Shown: positions 1 through 6,361, counted from the stretch's first letter. The stretch: DNA of 7,001 bases from Ferroglobus sp964463865 (GCA_964463865.1 CAYXDX010000079.1:1-7001); one strand, 5' to 3'. The notes: generated by a model not told the origin, from the sequence alone. Translations and numbers: made by a program.

Positions 1-2
1 AA

Positions 3-272
3 GTGGAGGTGCCCATAGAAAAAGTCAGAATAACGAGATCTCCTCCTTTCCCAGGTATACATGCTTTTGCAATTTATGAAAAAGGAAAAAAAATTATAAT
101 ATCTCCGGTAGCTTACACTAACATAAACAAGGAGGGCAACATAACTCTTTACATAGGAATAGAGAAGGATGATCTTCCAGAAAAAGGGACAAATATTATT
201 GTCGTCGTTGAAGTTTGGAGTGCAAATTCGAAAAAGCTTGCAGCAGATAGGGTGGTGATGGAATGGGGGTAA
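3..272 (+). CDS. Small beta-rich protein of unknown function, possibly 5'-truncated
   Basis: I do not recognise this protein. The frame opens with GTG at 3 and ends in TAA at 270-272, giving 89 residues. Because the frame sits at the window edge, the true start may lie upstream. The sequence alternates hydrophobic and polar residues in strand-like blocks (KKIIISPVAY, NITLYIGI, NIIVVVEVW), as in an all-beta Ig-like or periplasmic domain. It has no cysteine and one N-glycosylation sequon (N-I-T). No signal peptide is visible, which would fit either an N-terminal truncation or a cytoplasmic protein. Its last 10 nt overlap the next gene, a secreted surface protein, so the two are probably co-transcribed. 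I infer that it belongs to the same surface system. Lys/Glu codons are mostly AAA/GAA, unlike the G-ending choice in the EF-1alpha gene downstream. Confidence 0.6.
   Translation: MEVPIEKVRITRSPPFPGIHAFAIYEKGKKIIISPVAYTNINKEGNITLYIGIEKDDLPEKGTNIIVVVEVWSANSKKLAADRVVMEWG
251..259 (+). promoter_or_regulatory. Ribosome binding site for the Thr-Pro surface protein
   Basis: GGTGGTGAT lies inside the 3' end of the preceding gene and matches the GGTGA core of the archaeal anti-Shine-Dalgarno complement. It sits about 4 nt before the ATG at 263. This supports that start and translation coupled to the upstream gene. Confidence 0.5.
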
Positions 273-1267
273 GACTCTTCCTTTCAATATTGCTCCTGCA
301 AGCACTCGTTGCAAGTCTCGCTTTAGCCCAGCTCGTTCCGTACTTTCCAGCTTACCTTTACCCAAATTCTCCCTCTGATGGCGATCTGGTTGAAGTTTAC
401 GTGGAAAATTACAACGACTTAGCGAGTTTCGTAAAATTTAGGTGGATAAAAAACGGAGAAGTTGTTAGAGAATCCACGAAGAGTTTTTCTGGATCCACGA
501 CGGTTTTCGACTCTTACGTCGTCTCTCCCGGAGAGTGGAAGATTATTGCTTTAATTTATGACAGGAGTGACCCTCCGCAGCTAATAAACTTCACGGAAGT
601 AACTTTCACTGTGGCTCAGGTGGAAGTAACTGAAACTCCTCTTCCCACACCAACGCCAACTTTGACGCCCACTCCAATTCCAACTCCTACACAAGCTGTA
701 ACTCCCACTCCCACGCCAACGCCTACGCCAACATCCACACAGACTCCAACACCAACCCCAACTCCTACTCCAACACCTGCGCCAACTTCCACGCCAACAC
801 CAACTCCTACCCCTACACAAACCCCAACTCCCACGCCGACACCAACGCCCACACCAACTCCAACCCCAACACCAACTCCCGCGCAGTCCACATCAGCACC
901 GTCCTCGGGTGGTGGAGGAGCTGGAGGTGGCGGTGGAGCTCCGATAACGACCTCGACACAAACTCCCACTCCCACGCCAACGCCTACGCCAACTCCCACA
1001 CCTTCATCCACACAGACTCCAACACCAACCCCAACTCCTACTCCAACACCTGCGCCAACTCAAACACGCGAGCATGAGCAAACGTACGTGCCTACGTTAA
1101 CTCCGATGCCAGAAAAAACGGAAACTCCTAAGGTTAAGGAGACCGTTCAACCAAATGAGGAGACACCTCAAGAAATTGGCAGTGCAAAAAGGACACCTTC
1201 GTTTGGCGTACTGGAACTTTTCGCGTCTCTGGTCGTCGTCGTGCACTTTCTCAGGAGGAACCGCTAA
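263..1267 (+). CDS. Secreted surface protein: Ig-like domain, Thr-Pro stalk, C-terminal membrane anchor
   Basis: The protein has 334 residues. Residues 1-22 form a classic signal peptide with a hydrophobic core and an ALA cleavage site before Gln23. Residues 23-118 look like one Ig/CARDB-type beta sandwich (conserved-looking W61, NGE, then PGEWKI near 89-94) with one sequon at N109. Residues 123 to about 272 are almost pure Thr-Pro repeats, interrupted by a Ser/Gly hinge with GGGGAGGGGG. The region to about 308 is charged and Glu/Lys-rich. The end is PSF at 312-314, a hydrophobic segment at 315-330 and the basic tail RRNR. This layout matches archaeal S-layer-type or adhesin proteins anchored through PGF-CTERM signals, with PSF in place of PGF. 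Such Thr-rich stalks are often O-glycosylated. Ligand and function are unknown. I infer an extracellular location with the N-terminal domain held away from the membrane. Confidence 0.8.
   Translation: MGVRLFLSILLLQALVASLALAQLVPYFPAYLYPNSPSDGDLVEVYVENYNDLASFVKFRWIKNGEVVRESTKSFSGSTTVFDSYVVSPGEWKIIALIYDRSDPPQLINFTEVTFTVAQVEVTETPLPTPTPTLTPTPIPTPTQAVTPTPTPTPTPTSTQTPTPTPTPTPTPAPTSTPTPTPTPTQTPTPTPTPTPTPTPTPTPTPAQSTSAPSSGGGGAGGGGGAPITTSTQTPTPTPTPTPTPTPSSTQTPTPTPTPTPTPAPTQTREHEQTYVPTLTPMPEKTETPKVKETVQPNEETPQEIGSAKRTPSFGVLELFASLVVVVHFLRRNR
701..787 (+). repeat. Direct repeat copy A within the Thr-Pro tract
   Basis: Positions 701-732 and 733-787 (32 + 55 nt) are identical, including all synonymous third positions, to 962-993 and 1006-1060. 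Copy B has a 12-nt in-frame insertion. Codon identity against the varied background indicates a recent segmental duplication or recombination. Confidence 0.9.
962..1060 (+). repeat. Direct repeat copy B within the Thr-Pro tract
   Basis: This is the second copy of the 87-nt segment at 701-787, with an additional 12 nt at 994-1005 that adds four residues. The two parts are offset by 261 and 273 nt from copy A, both multiples of three, so the reading frame is preserved. Confidence 0.9.
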
Positions 1268-1270
1268 ACC

Positions 1271-1276
1271 TTTATA
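1271..1276 (+). promoter_or_regulatory. Weaker, distal TATA-like element upstream of EF-1alpha
   Basis: TTTATA lies four bases after the stop codon of the surface-protein gene, preceded by AAACC. It could start transcription near 1298, giving a leader of about 75 nt on EF-1alpha. It is weaker evidence than the proximal box because no purine-rich BRE of the usual form precedes it. Confidence 0.35.
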
Positions 1277-1318
1277 CCTCGCCTACTTTCGAACAAGCAC
1301 AGTCGTTTCGTCCAGCAG

Positions 1319-1333
1319 TGAAAGTTTTATATA
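1319..1333 (+). promoter_or_regulatory. BRE/TATA promoter of the EF-1alpha operon
   Basis: A TTTATATA box at 1326-1333 is preceded by a purine-rich TGAAAG BRE-like element. Initiation about 25 nt downstream of the box centre falls near 1354-1358, just ahead of the strong Shine-Dalgarno at 1359. The mRNA would have a short leader of about 16-20 nt. The 106-nt gap (1268-1373) holds only these promoter signals. Confidence 0.7.
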
Positions 1334-1358
1334 CCCTCCTATGATTAGCTCAAAGAAG

Positions 1359-1365
1359 GGAGGTG
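1359..1365 (+). promoter_or_regulatory. Strong Shine-Dalgarno of EF-1alpha
   Basis: GGAGGTG is a full match to the archaeal 16S rRNA 3' end and lies 8 nt before the ATG at 1374. It fixes that start and fits a highly expressed gene. A closer ATG at 1367, out of frame, lies too near the site to be used. Confidence 0.85.
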
Positions 1366-1373
1366 GATGAATA

Positions 1374-2645
1374 ATGGCGAAGGAGAAGGAGCACATTAAC
1401 GTTGCAATGATCGGACACGTCGACCACGGTAAGTCGACTCTGATAGGAAGGCTTTTGTACGACGCCGGTGAAATCCCGGAGCACATAATTGAGAAGTACA
1501 GGAAGGAGGCTCAGGAGAAAGGTAAGGCGACTTTCGAGTTCGCGTGGGTAATGGACAGGCTCAAGGAGGAAAGAGAGAGAGGTATTACCATCGACGTTGC
1601 TCACAGGAAGTTCGAGACCGACAAATACATAGTGACAATCGTGGACTGCCCAGGACACAGAGACTTCATCAAGAACATGATCACCGGAGCTTCTCAGGCC
1701 GACGCCGCAATTCTTGTAGTTGACGTCGTCGACTGTGTCCAGGCTCAGACGAAGGAGCACGTGTTCCTCGCGAGGACGCTCGGTATCAACCAGCTCATCG
1801 TCGCGATAAACAAGATGGACAGAGTCAACTACGACCAGAAGGCCTTCGAGAAGTGCAAGGAGCAGGTGGCGAAGTTGATAAAGCTCGTCGGTTACAAGCC
1901 GGACGAAGTTCCGTTCGTTCCCGTTTCCGCTTATTACGGAGACAACGTGTTCAAGAAGAGCGACAAGACTCCCTGGTACAACGGACCGACGATAAGAGAA
2001 GCTTTGGACCTGCTCAAGCCACCGGAGAAGCTCGTCGACAAGCCGCTCAGAATACCGATTCAGGACGTCTACTCGATCAGCGGTGTCGGAACCGTGCCAG
2101 TAGGAAGAGTCGAGAGCGGAGTGCTTAAGGTAGGAGACAAGGTCATCTTTGAACCGCCGGGCGTCGTCGGAGAAGTCAAGAGCATAGAGATGCACCACGA
2201 ACCGCTCAAAGAGGCCTATCCGGGTGACAACATCGGATTCAACGTAAGAGGTGTTAGCAAGAACGACATCAGGAGAGGTGACGTAGCCGGACACGTCGAC
2301 AACCCGCCGACCGTGGCTAAGGACTTCACGGCTCAGATCGTCGTCCTGCAGCACCCGACGGCAATAACTGTGGGATACACTCCAGTCGTGCACGCTCACA
2401 CCGCTCAGGTTGCCTGCCAGTTCGTCGAGCTCCAGAAGAAGATCGACCCGAGGACTGGTCAGGTCAAGGAGGAGAACCCGCAGTTCCTGAAGACTGGTGA
2501 TGCGGCAGTTGTGAAGCTCCAGCCGACGAGACCGATGGTCATCGAGAAGGTCAAGGACATTCCGCCGCTCGGCAGGTTTGCAGTGAGAGACATGGGTATG
2601 ACGATCGCTGCCGGAATGGTCCTCGACATAACTCCGAGGAAGTAA
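1374..2645 (+). CDS. tuf: Translation elongation factor EF-1alpha (EF-Tu homologue)
   Basis: This 423-residue GTPase delivers aminoacyl-tRNA to the ribosomal A site in the cytoplasm. All GTPase motifs are intact: G1 GHVDHGKS at 14-21, G2 GITID at 70-74 with T72, G3 DCPGH at 91-95, G4 NKMD at 146-149 and G5 SAYYGDNV at 185-192. Domain II follows (about 215-310) and domain III ends in AAGMVLDITPRK. The length is normal for archaea. The region before NKMD carries the short euryarchaeal form and lacks the longer insert of crenarchaea. Lys and Glu are nearly all AAG/GAG and Leu is largely CTC, a bias typical of a very highly expressed gene and distinct from the surface genes upstream. Transcription is predicted from the TATA box at 1326, and S10 follows after 31 nt. 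Confidence 0.98.
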   Translation: MAKEKEHINVAMIGHVDHGKSTLIGRLLYDAGEIPEHIIEKYRKEAQEKGKATFEFAWVMDRLKEERERGITIDVAHRKFETDKYIVTIVDCPGHRDFIKNMITGASQADAAILVVDVVDCVQAQTKEHVFLARTLGINQLIVAINKMDRVNYDQKAFEKCKEQVAKLIKLVGYKPDEVPFVPVSAYYGDNVFKKSDKTPWYNGPTIREALDLLKPPEKLVDKPLRIPIQDVYSISGVGTVPVGRVESGVLKVGDKVIFEPPGVVGEVKSIEMHHEPLKEAYPGDNIGFNVRGVSKNDIRRGDVAGHVDNPPTVAKDFTAQIVVLQHPTAITVGYTPVVHAHTAQVACQFVELQKKIDPRTGQVKEENPQFLKTGDAAVVKLQPTRPMVIEKVKDIPPLGRFAVRDMGMTIAAGMVLDITPRK

Positions 2646-2658
2646 CCCTCTTCTACTA

Positions 2659-2664
2659 TTTTTT
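2659..2664 (+). terminator. Possible weak oligo-T termination site between EF-1alpha and S10
   Basis: A T6 run lies in the 31-nt spacer. Archaeal RNA polymerase can terminate at T-rich non-template stretches without a hairpin, and no hairpin is seen here. The run is short, so it would at most reduce read-through into rpsJ. Confidence 0.25.
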
Positions 2665-2670
2665 GGGTGA
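2665..2670 (+). promoter_or_regulatory. Shine-Dalgarno of S10
   Basis: GGGTGA matches the GGTGA part of the archaeal consensus and lies 6 nt before the ATG at 2677, supporting that start. It directly abuts the T6 run. Confidence 0.65.
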
Positions 2671-2676
2671 AAGGTT

Positions 2677-2997
2677 ATGCCGATAAAAGGATACAAGGCG
2701 AGAATCAGGCTCTCCGGATTGAATCCGAAGGACCTCGACAGGATCTGCAAGCAGATAAGAGAGATAGCCGAAAAGACTGGCGTGGAGATTTCCGGGCCCG
2801 TTCCTCTTCCGACGAAGAGGCTCGTGGTTCCGGTCAGAAAGTCTCCAGACGGAGAGGGCAGCGAGACATGGGACCACTGGGAAATGAGGATACACAAGAG
2901 GTTGATAGACATCGCCGCCGACGAAAGAGCTCTCAGGCAGATCATGAGGATTCAGATCCCGAAAGACGTGAACATTGAGATCGTGCTCGAAAGCTGA
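2677..2997 (+). CDS. rpsJ: 30S ribosomal protein S10 (uS10)
   Basis: The protein has 106 residues, close to the usual archaeal length. It is a component of the head of the small ribosomal subunit. Recognisable features are the N-terminal KARIRLSG strand, the helix at about 17-33, the VPLPTKRLVVPVRKSPDGEGSE loop region (42-63) and the family signature WEMRIHKRLIDI (68-79). As in other archaea and eukaryotes, it lies downstream of EF-1alpha in the remnant of the str operon. It starts after a 31-nt spacer and is followed directly, with no spacer, by RNase Z. Confidence 0.97.
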   Translation: MPIKGYKARIRLSGLNPKDLDRICKQIREIAEKTGVEISGPVPLPTKRLVVPVRKSPDGEGSETWDHWEMRIHKRLIDIAADERALRQIMRIQIPKDVNIEIVLES

Positions 2998-3906
2998 ATG
3001 TTTTTAAAGGTAACTTTTCTCGGGACTTCTGGAACCGTTCCGAGCGTCGACAGGAATACTTCCTCTATTCTCATCAACTATTCTGGCTGTAAAATTCTTT
3101 TCGACTGCGGAGAGGGAACTCAGAGGCAGATGATGAAGGCCAAGACCGGGTTTAACTTGGAAGCCATTTTCATAACGCACCTCCACACGGATCACTTTAT
3201 CGGCCTCTTTGGACTTCTTGAAACGCTCTCCTTGAACGGGAGGGTGAGGCCGCTGTCCGTATACTGTCCGAACCCTAACTTTTTGAGGAAGCTCTTCAGG
3301 GAATTCGGATACCACCACTTGGAGTTTCCGGTCAGGGTCGTCGGACTGAGAGACGGAGACTATGTCAGGTTCAACGGTTTCAAGGTCGTCGCGTTTAAGA
3401 CCGAGCACATAGTGGAGAGCTTGGGATACGCGTTCGTCGAGGACGAGAGGAGGGGAAAGTTCAACGTCGAAAAAGCCAGGGAACTCGGAATTCCCCCCGG
3501 TCCGCTCTACTCGAAGCTCGCGAGGGGAGAGAGCGTAGTCTTCGACGGTAAAGTAATAACTCCGGACATGGTTCTCGGAGAAAAAAGGCCTGGGTGGAAA
3601 GTAGTTTACACCGGCGACACTGCTCCGACGGAGAGAATAGTCGAAATAAGTAGAAACGCCGACCTGCTAATTCACGACGCATCTTTCACGCTCGACTTAA
3701 AGGAGTGGGCTGAAGAAACGAAACACAGCACCGCCTACGACGCGGCTATCACTGCAAGAGACGCGAACGTCAAAAAACTCGTCCTGACTCACGTAAGTGC
3801 AAGGTATTCGAAGGAGCCGGATAAACTTCTTGAGGAGGCTAAAAGAGTTTTTGAAAACGTGTCGGTGGCGGAAGACTTCATGGAGCTGGAGTTAGAGAGG
3901 AATTAG
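2998..3906 (+). CDS. rnz: Ribonuclease Z (tRNA 3'-processing endonuclease)
   Basis: This 302-residue short-form RNase Z removes 3' trailers from pre-tRNA using a metallo-beta-lactamase fold with two zinc ions. Metal ligands are all present: HLHTDH with H61, H63, D65 and H66, then H137 (TEHIVESLGYAF), D207 (YTGDT) and H265 (LTHVSARY). The family HDASF block is at 226-230, followed by KHSTA at 242-246. The N-terminus MFLKVTFLGTSGTVPS is the canonical first strand, so the start is secure. The start codon immediately follows the S10 stop and lacks a convincing Shine-Dalgarno, which suggests termination-reinitiation. Grouping with EF-1alpha and S10 is functionally coherent. The last 15 nt overlap the convergent ccdA gene. 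Confidence 0.96.
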   Translation: MFLKVTFLGTSGTVPSVDRNTSSILINYSGCKILFDCGEGTQRQMMKAKTGFNLEAIFITHLHTDHFIGLFGLLETLSLNGRVRPLSVYCPNPNFLRKLFREFGYHHLEFPVRVVGLRDGDYVRFNGFKVVAFKTEHIVESLGYAFVEDERRGKFNVEKARELGIPPGPLYSKLARGESVVFDGKVITPDMVLGEKRPGWKVVYTGDTAPTERIVEISRNADLLIHDASFTLDLKEWAEETKHSTAYDAAITARDANVKKLVLTHVSARYSKEPDKLLEEAKRVFENVSVAEDFMELELERN

Positions 3907-4524
3907 TCTCGCGAGTGCAACTTCTATCTCCGAGTAAATTCCGGTCGCAAATAGGACGACGTAAGCGACTATTAAGTATCCGGAAATCTTCCTGATCTTT
4001 TTCTCGTATTTTGCGATCTTTTCCGAGCTGAACTTTCTTGGAGCGCTTACGACGACGGCGAGCGTCGAGGATATTCCTACTCCGTAGCTGAGCATCACGA
4101 GAGCTCCAACGCTCTTGCTCGTGGTTGCCGAGTAGCTCAACAGCGCTCCGACTATCGGTCCTATGCACGGAGACCAGATGAGTCCGAGGGAGAATCCGAG
4201 GATTAGAGGAGAGGAAAACCTGGAGAACTTTCCGGCAACTCTGCTCGAAAACGCCACGTATTTCTCGTAAAGTCTGTCGTCTATCATCAGAACCGCGAAG
4301 ACGAGTAGGAGGATATATGATACGAATTTCGTCGATTCTAACGACGAAAAGCTTCCAGCAACGAATCCGAGTGCTGTGAACGTTGAGACCATTGTAAAAA
4401 CTATCAGAAAAGTTTCGACGGGAGAAAACCTTCCCGCTGAAAATATCACTGGTATGAGGGGAAGAACGCAGGGGGAGAGAACGGAAATAACTCCTGCGGC
4501 AAACGCTAAGAGAAATTCTATCAT
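3892..4524 (-). CDS. ccdA: CcdA/DsbD-type transmembrane thiol-disulfide transporter
   Basis: The protein has 210 residues and about six membrane helices (roughly 4-27, 38-57, 66-81, 105-128, 138-160 and 182-200). The family hallmark is two cysteines in proline-framed motifs of helices 1 and 4: LSPCVLPLIP with C19 and WSPCIGPI with C120. In CcdA these form the intramembrane disulfide that passes electrons from cytoplasmic thioredoxin to extracytoplasmic partners, for example for cytochrome c maturation or protein reduction. No thioredoxin-like partner or cytochrome gene is in the window, so the substrate is unknown. The start codon overlaps the stop of the ATPase gene by 4 nt (ATGA), implying coupled translation. 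The 3' end runs 15 nt into the convergent RNase Z gene. Confidence 0.9.
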   Translation of the reverse strand: MIEFLLAFAAGVISVLSPCVLPLIPVIFSAGRFSPVETFLIVFTMVSTFTALGFVAGSFSSLESTKFVSYILLLVFAVLMIDDRLYEKYVAFSSRVAGKFSRFSSPLILGFSLGLIWSPCIGPIVGALLSYSATTSKSVGALVMLSYGVGISSTLAVVVSAPRKFSSEKIAKYEKKIRKISGYLIVAYVVLFATGIYSEIEVALARLIPL

Positions 4525-5165
4525 ATCTTGAGCTTTCTTCTGAGGTAACTGTCTATTACATCAGGTAGCTGTATGCCGTTTTCGGTAATGTTGAACTCGA
4601 CAAGGTCGACCGGAACGTATTCCGACGCGCGTATAATCTTCACGAACCTTTTAACCTTCTCCTCGTTCCACTTCCTGACGAGCTCGATTATGTCCGAGAA
4701 TATCAGGCTCACCGAAGTTTCCGTGTGCACGTCGTGGGCGTTTTTGACGAGCGTAAATATTCCGGATCCGCCTTCGCTTTCGACCCTCACGACTATGTTT
4801 CTCAGGAAGTGTATGAGCTTCTGCGGTGGGTGGTAGAGCAGTAAACCTGAAATAGAATCGAACGCGAGGAAGTAGTCGCTCTTAAGGTTGTCGAGAGCTT
4901 TTCCGATCGCGAGACTCACCTCGTTCAGGTTGAGCGGGTTGGAGACTATCAGGTCTTTTTGGGTGTGGGTCGGTTTTCTCTGCCAGGTGTGTGTGTCCAC
5001 GATCCACAGGTCTATGTCTTTGAAAGTCTTTTCCACATCTTTCCTGACGAAGTCGGCGCTTCTCGTGGTGGTTATCCACAGAGCTTTGTCGAATTCGCTG
5101 AGGTATTTGTATATCATCCTCGTTTTTCCGGTTCCGGGCTCCCCTATAATGAGTATTGTGGACAT
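4521..5165 (-). CDS. Small RecA/KaiC-superfamily ATPase of unknown role
   Basis: I place the start at the ATG at 5165, giving 214 residues. It is preceded by GAGGT with 7-nt spacing, and the predicted transcript would begin near 5180. A TTG in frame at 5183 would add six residues but lies at or before the predicted transcription start. The Walker A motif GEPGTGKT is at residues 8-15 and Walker B YFLAFDSIS has D103. This is the single-domain KaiC/Rad55-like P-loop fold common in archaea (compare ArlH). Where KaiC-type ATPases carry catalytic glutamates after strand 2, this protein has WITTTRSADF (30-39), so it may be a nucleotide-binding switch with weak hydrolysis. It is not RadA, since it has no N-terminal helix-hairpin-helix domain and no DNA-binding loops were recognised. 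It overlaps ccdA by 4 nt. Function is unassigned. Confidence 0.8.
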   Translation of the reverse strand: MSTILIIGEPGTGKTRMIYKYLSEFDKALWITTTRSADFVRKDVEKTFKDIDLWIVDTHTWQRKPTHTQKDLIVSNPLNLNEVSLAIGKALDNLKSDYFLAFDSISGLLLYHPPQKLIHFLRNIVVRVESEGGSGIFTLVKNAHDVHTETSVSLIFSDIIELVRKWNEEKVKRFVKIIRASEYVPVDLVEFNITENGIQLPDVIDSYLRRKLKI

Positions 5166-5172
5166 TATACCG

Positions 5173-5177
5173 ACCTC
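5173..5177 (-). promoter_or_regulatory. Shine-Dalgarno that decides the ATPase start
   Basis: On the minus strand GAGGT precedes the ATG at 5165 by 7 nt. No comparable site precedes the alternative TTG at 5183. Confidence 0.65.
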
Positions 5178-5200
5178 TACCAAAAATTTTAGTTGGTTGC

Positions 5201-5217
5201 TAATAAATTTTTCTTTC
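5201..5217 (-). promoter_or_regulatory. BRE/TATA promoter of the ATPase-ccdA operon
   Basis: The minus strand reads GAAAGAAA (BRE-like, 5210-5217) followed by AATTTATTA (5201-5209). Initiation about 25 nt downstream falls near 5180, giving a leader of about 15 nt. The 62-nt gap between the aminotransferase stop and the ATPase start contains this promoter and an AT-rich imperfect inverted repeat (5182-5212). Confidence 0.6.
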
Positions 5218-5227
5218 CCATGTGAAA

Positions 5228-6361
5228 CTACATTTCCAGAAATTCTTTCAGTCTGTTCACTGCTTCTTTCAGTTTTTCCATCGAAGTTGCGTAGCTGATC
5301 CTTATCCAGTCTTTAAACTCCACTCCAAAAGCGCTTCCCGGAGTTACCGCAACTTTCTTTTCTCTTAGAAACTCCTCGCAAAAAGCTTCGCTGTCCTTTC
5401 CAATCTTGACAAACATGTAGAACGCACCTTTTGGCGGAGCGAACTCGAGACCAAGGTCGCTTAGAGCTTGAACGAGGTAGTCTCTCCTCCTCTTAAACTC
5501 GGCGACCATCTCTTTAAGAAAGCCGTGGTCACCTTTCAGAGCAGATAAACCGGCGTATTGGACGAACGTCGTCGGAGAGCTGACGCTGTGGGACTGGATT
5601 TTGTCCATCTCCCTTATTATCCACTCCGGAGCTGCAGCGTAGCCGAGCCTGAAGCCCGTCATGGAATACGTTTTCGAGAATCCGTTGATCGTGATAGTTC
5701 TGTCGAGCATGTCGTCGAAGGAGGCAAGGCTGTAGTGTTTGCCTTCGAAAATTATCTTCTCGTATATCTCATCGGAAAGGACGAAGACATCGTGATCCAC
5801 GGCGAGGTCTCGAACTTTTTTCAGAAACACCTTCGAATATACGACGCCGAGCGGGTTGTTGGGCGTGTTTATGACTATCATCTTCGTCCTGCTCGTTATG
5901 TGCTCTTCGATCGGCGCATCCTCGAAACCCTCTTCATGTTTAACCCACACTGGCTTTCCTCCTGCAAGCAAAACGCAGGCTTCGTAGCTCACCCACGACG
6001 GGTCGAGGAGTATGACCTCGTCTCCTTCATCTATCAGAGACATCATCGCCTCGTATATCGCGTATTTCGCCCCGGGAGTAACTATTATGTTTTTCTCGGT
6101 AACGTCTATCCCGTTCTCCTCTCTCAGCTTCTCGGCTATCGCCGTGAGAAGCTCTGGGATACCTCTCGTCGGGGCGTATTTGGTTTTTCCTTCTTTCGCG
6201 GCCTTGCATACTGCCTCGATTATGTGGGGGGGAGTGGGAAAGTCTGGCTCGCCGACTCCGAGGTCTATAACGTCCTCCCCCTGCCTTTTCAACTCTTTGG
6301 CAAGAGAAGAAATTTTCATCGTGGCTGAAGGCTTAACAGCTTCAACCCTTCTGCTCCTCAT
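5228..6361 (-). CDS. Class I PLP-dependent aminotransferase (aspartate/aromatic type)
   Basis: This 377-residue fold-type I aminotransferase transfers an amino group between an amino acid and a 2-oxo acid. Expected sites are all visible: GVGEPDFPTPP at 35-45, the TPGAKYAIYEA cofactor-binding turn at 95-105, W123, NTPNNPLG at 165-172 with N169, SDEIY with D197 and Y200, the Schiff-base Lys230 in GFSKTYSMTGFRLGY with R238, and the substrate-carboxylate Arg354 in WIRISYATS. The overall pattern is that of subgroup I-gamma aspartate aminotransferases, but specificity (Asp or aromatic) cannot be read from sequence. The probable iorA across the divergent promoter makes an aromatic or broad substrate range plausible. 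The usual NPTG has Leu in place of Thr. The start lies inside ribH (20-nt overlap), and MRSRRVEAVKPSAT is the typical family N-terminus. Confidence 0.93.
   Translation of the reverse strand: MRSRRVEAVKPSATMKISSLAKELKRQGEDVIDLGVGEPDFPTPPHIIEAVCKAAKEGKTKYAPTRGIPELLTAIAEKLREENGIDVTEKNIIVTPGAKYAIYEAMMSLIDEGDEVILLDPSWVSYEACVLLAGGKPVWVKHEEGFEDAPIEEHITSRTKMIVINTPNNPLGVVYSKVFLKKVRDLAVDHDVFVLSDEIYEKIIFEGKHYSLASFDDMLDRTITINGFSKTYSMTGFRLGYAAAPEWIIREMDKIQSHSVSSPTTFVQYAGLSALKGDHGFLKEMVAEFKRRRDYLVQALSDLGLEFAPPKGAFYMFVKIGKDSEAFCEEFLREKKVAVTPGSAFGVEFKDWIRISYATSMEKLKEAVNRLKEFLEM

Larger units (their letters stand above)
629..1065 (+). repeat. Thr-Pro coding repeat tract
   Basis: This is an imperfect tandem array of ACNCCN hexamers encoding Thr-Pro, with occasional Gln, Ser, Ala, Leu or Ile interruptions. 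The middle (about 895-945) encodes a Ser/Gly hinge. Third positions vary freely (CCA, CCC, CCT, CCG), so most of the array is selected for protein sequence and is not a freshly expanded microsatellite. Length changes in whole hexamers would keep the frame. Confidence 0.9.

Noticed and set aside
616..1011. 131-codon antisense frame encoding Gly-Val repeats
   Set aside because: It is the reverse complement of the Thr-Pro tract. Val-Gly repetition is a mechanical consequence of the sense repeat, with no promoter or ribosome site.
629..1065. CRISPR-like or minisatellite array
   Set aside because: The repetition is coding and in frame, with hexameric Thr-Pro periodicity and no constant repeat-spacer structure.
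1367..1399. Ten-codon upstream frame overlapping the EF-1alpha start
   Set aside because: Its ATG is only two or three bases after the GGAGGTG site, too close for initiation, and the frame is trivial in length.
1350..2945. 531-codon open frame antisense to EF-1alpha and S10
   Set aside because: It is the shadow of strong codon bias (GAG, AAG, GTC, CTC) in EF-1alpha and S10. The encoded sequence shows no recognisable domain, and it runs across two conserved sense genes.
5182..5212. AT-rich imperfect inverted repeat considered as a terminator for the aminotransferase
   Set aside because: The arms pair only with a two-base bulge and overlap the ATPase TATA box. The AT richness is better explained by the promoter.
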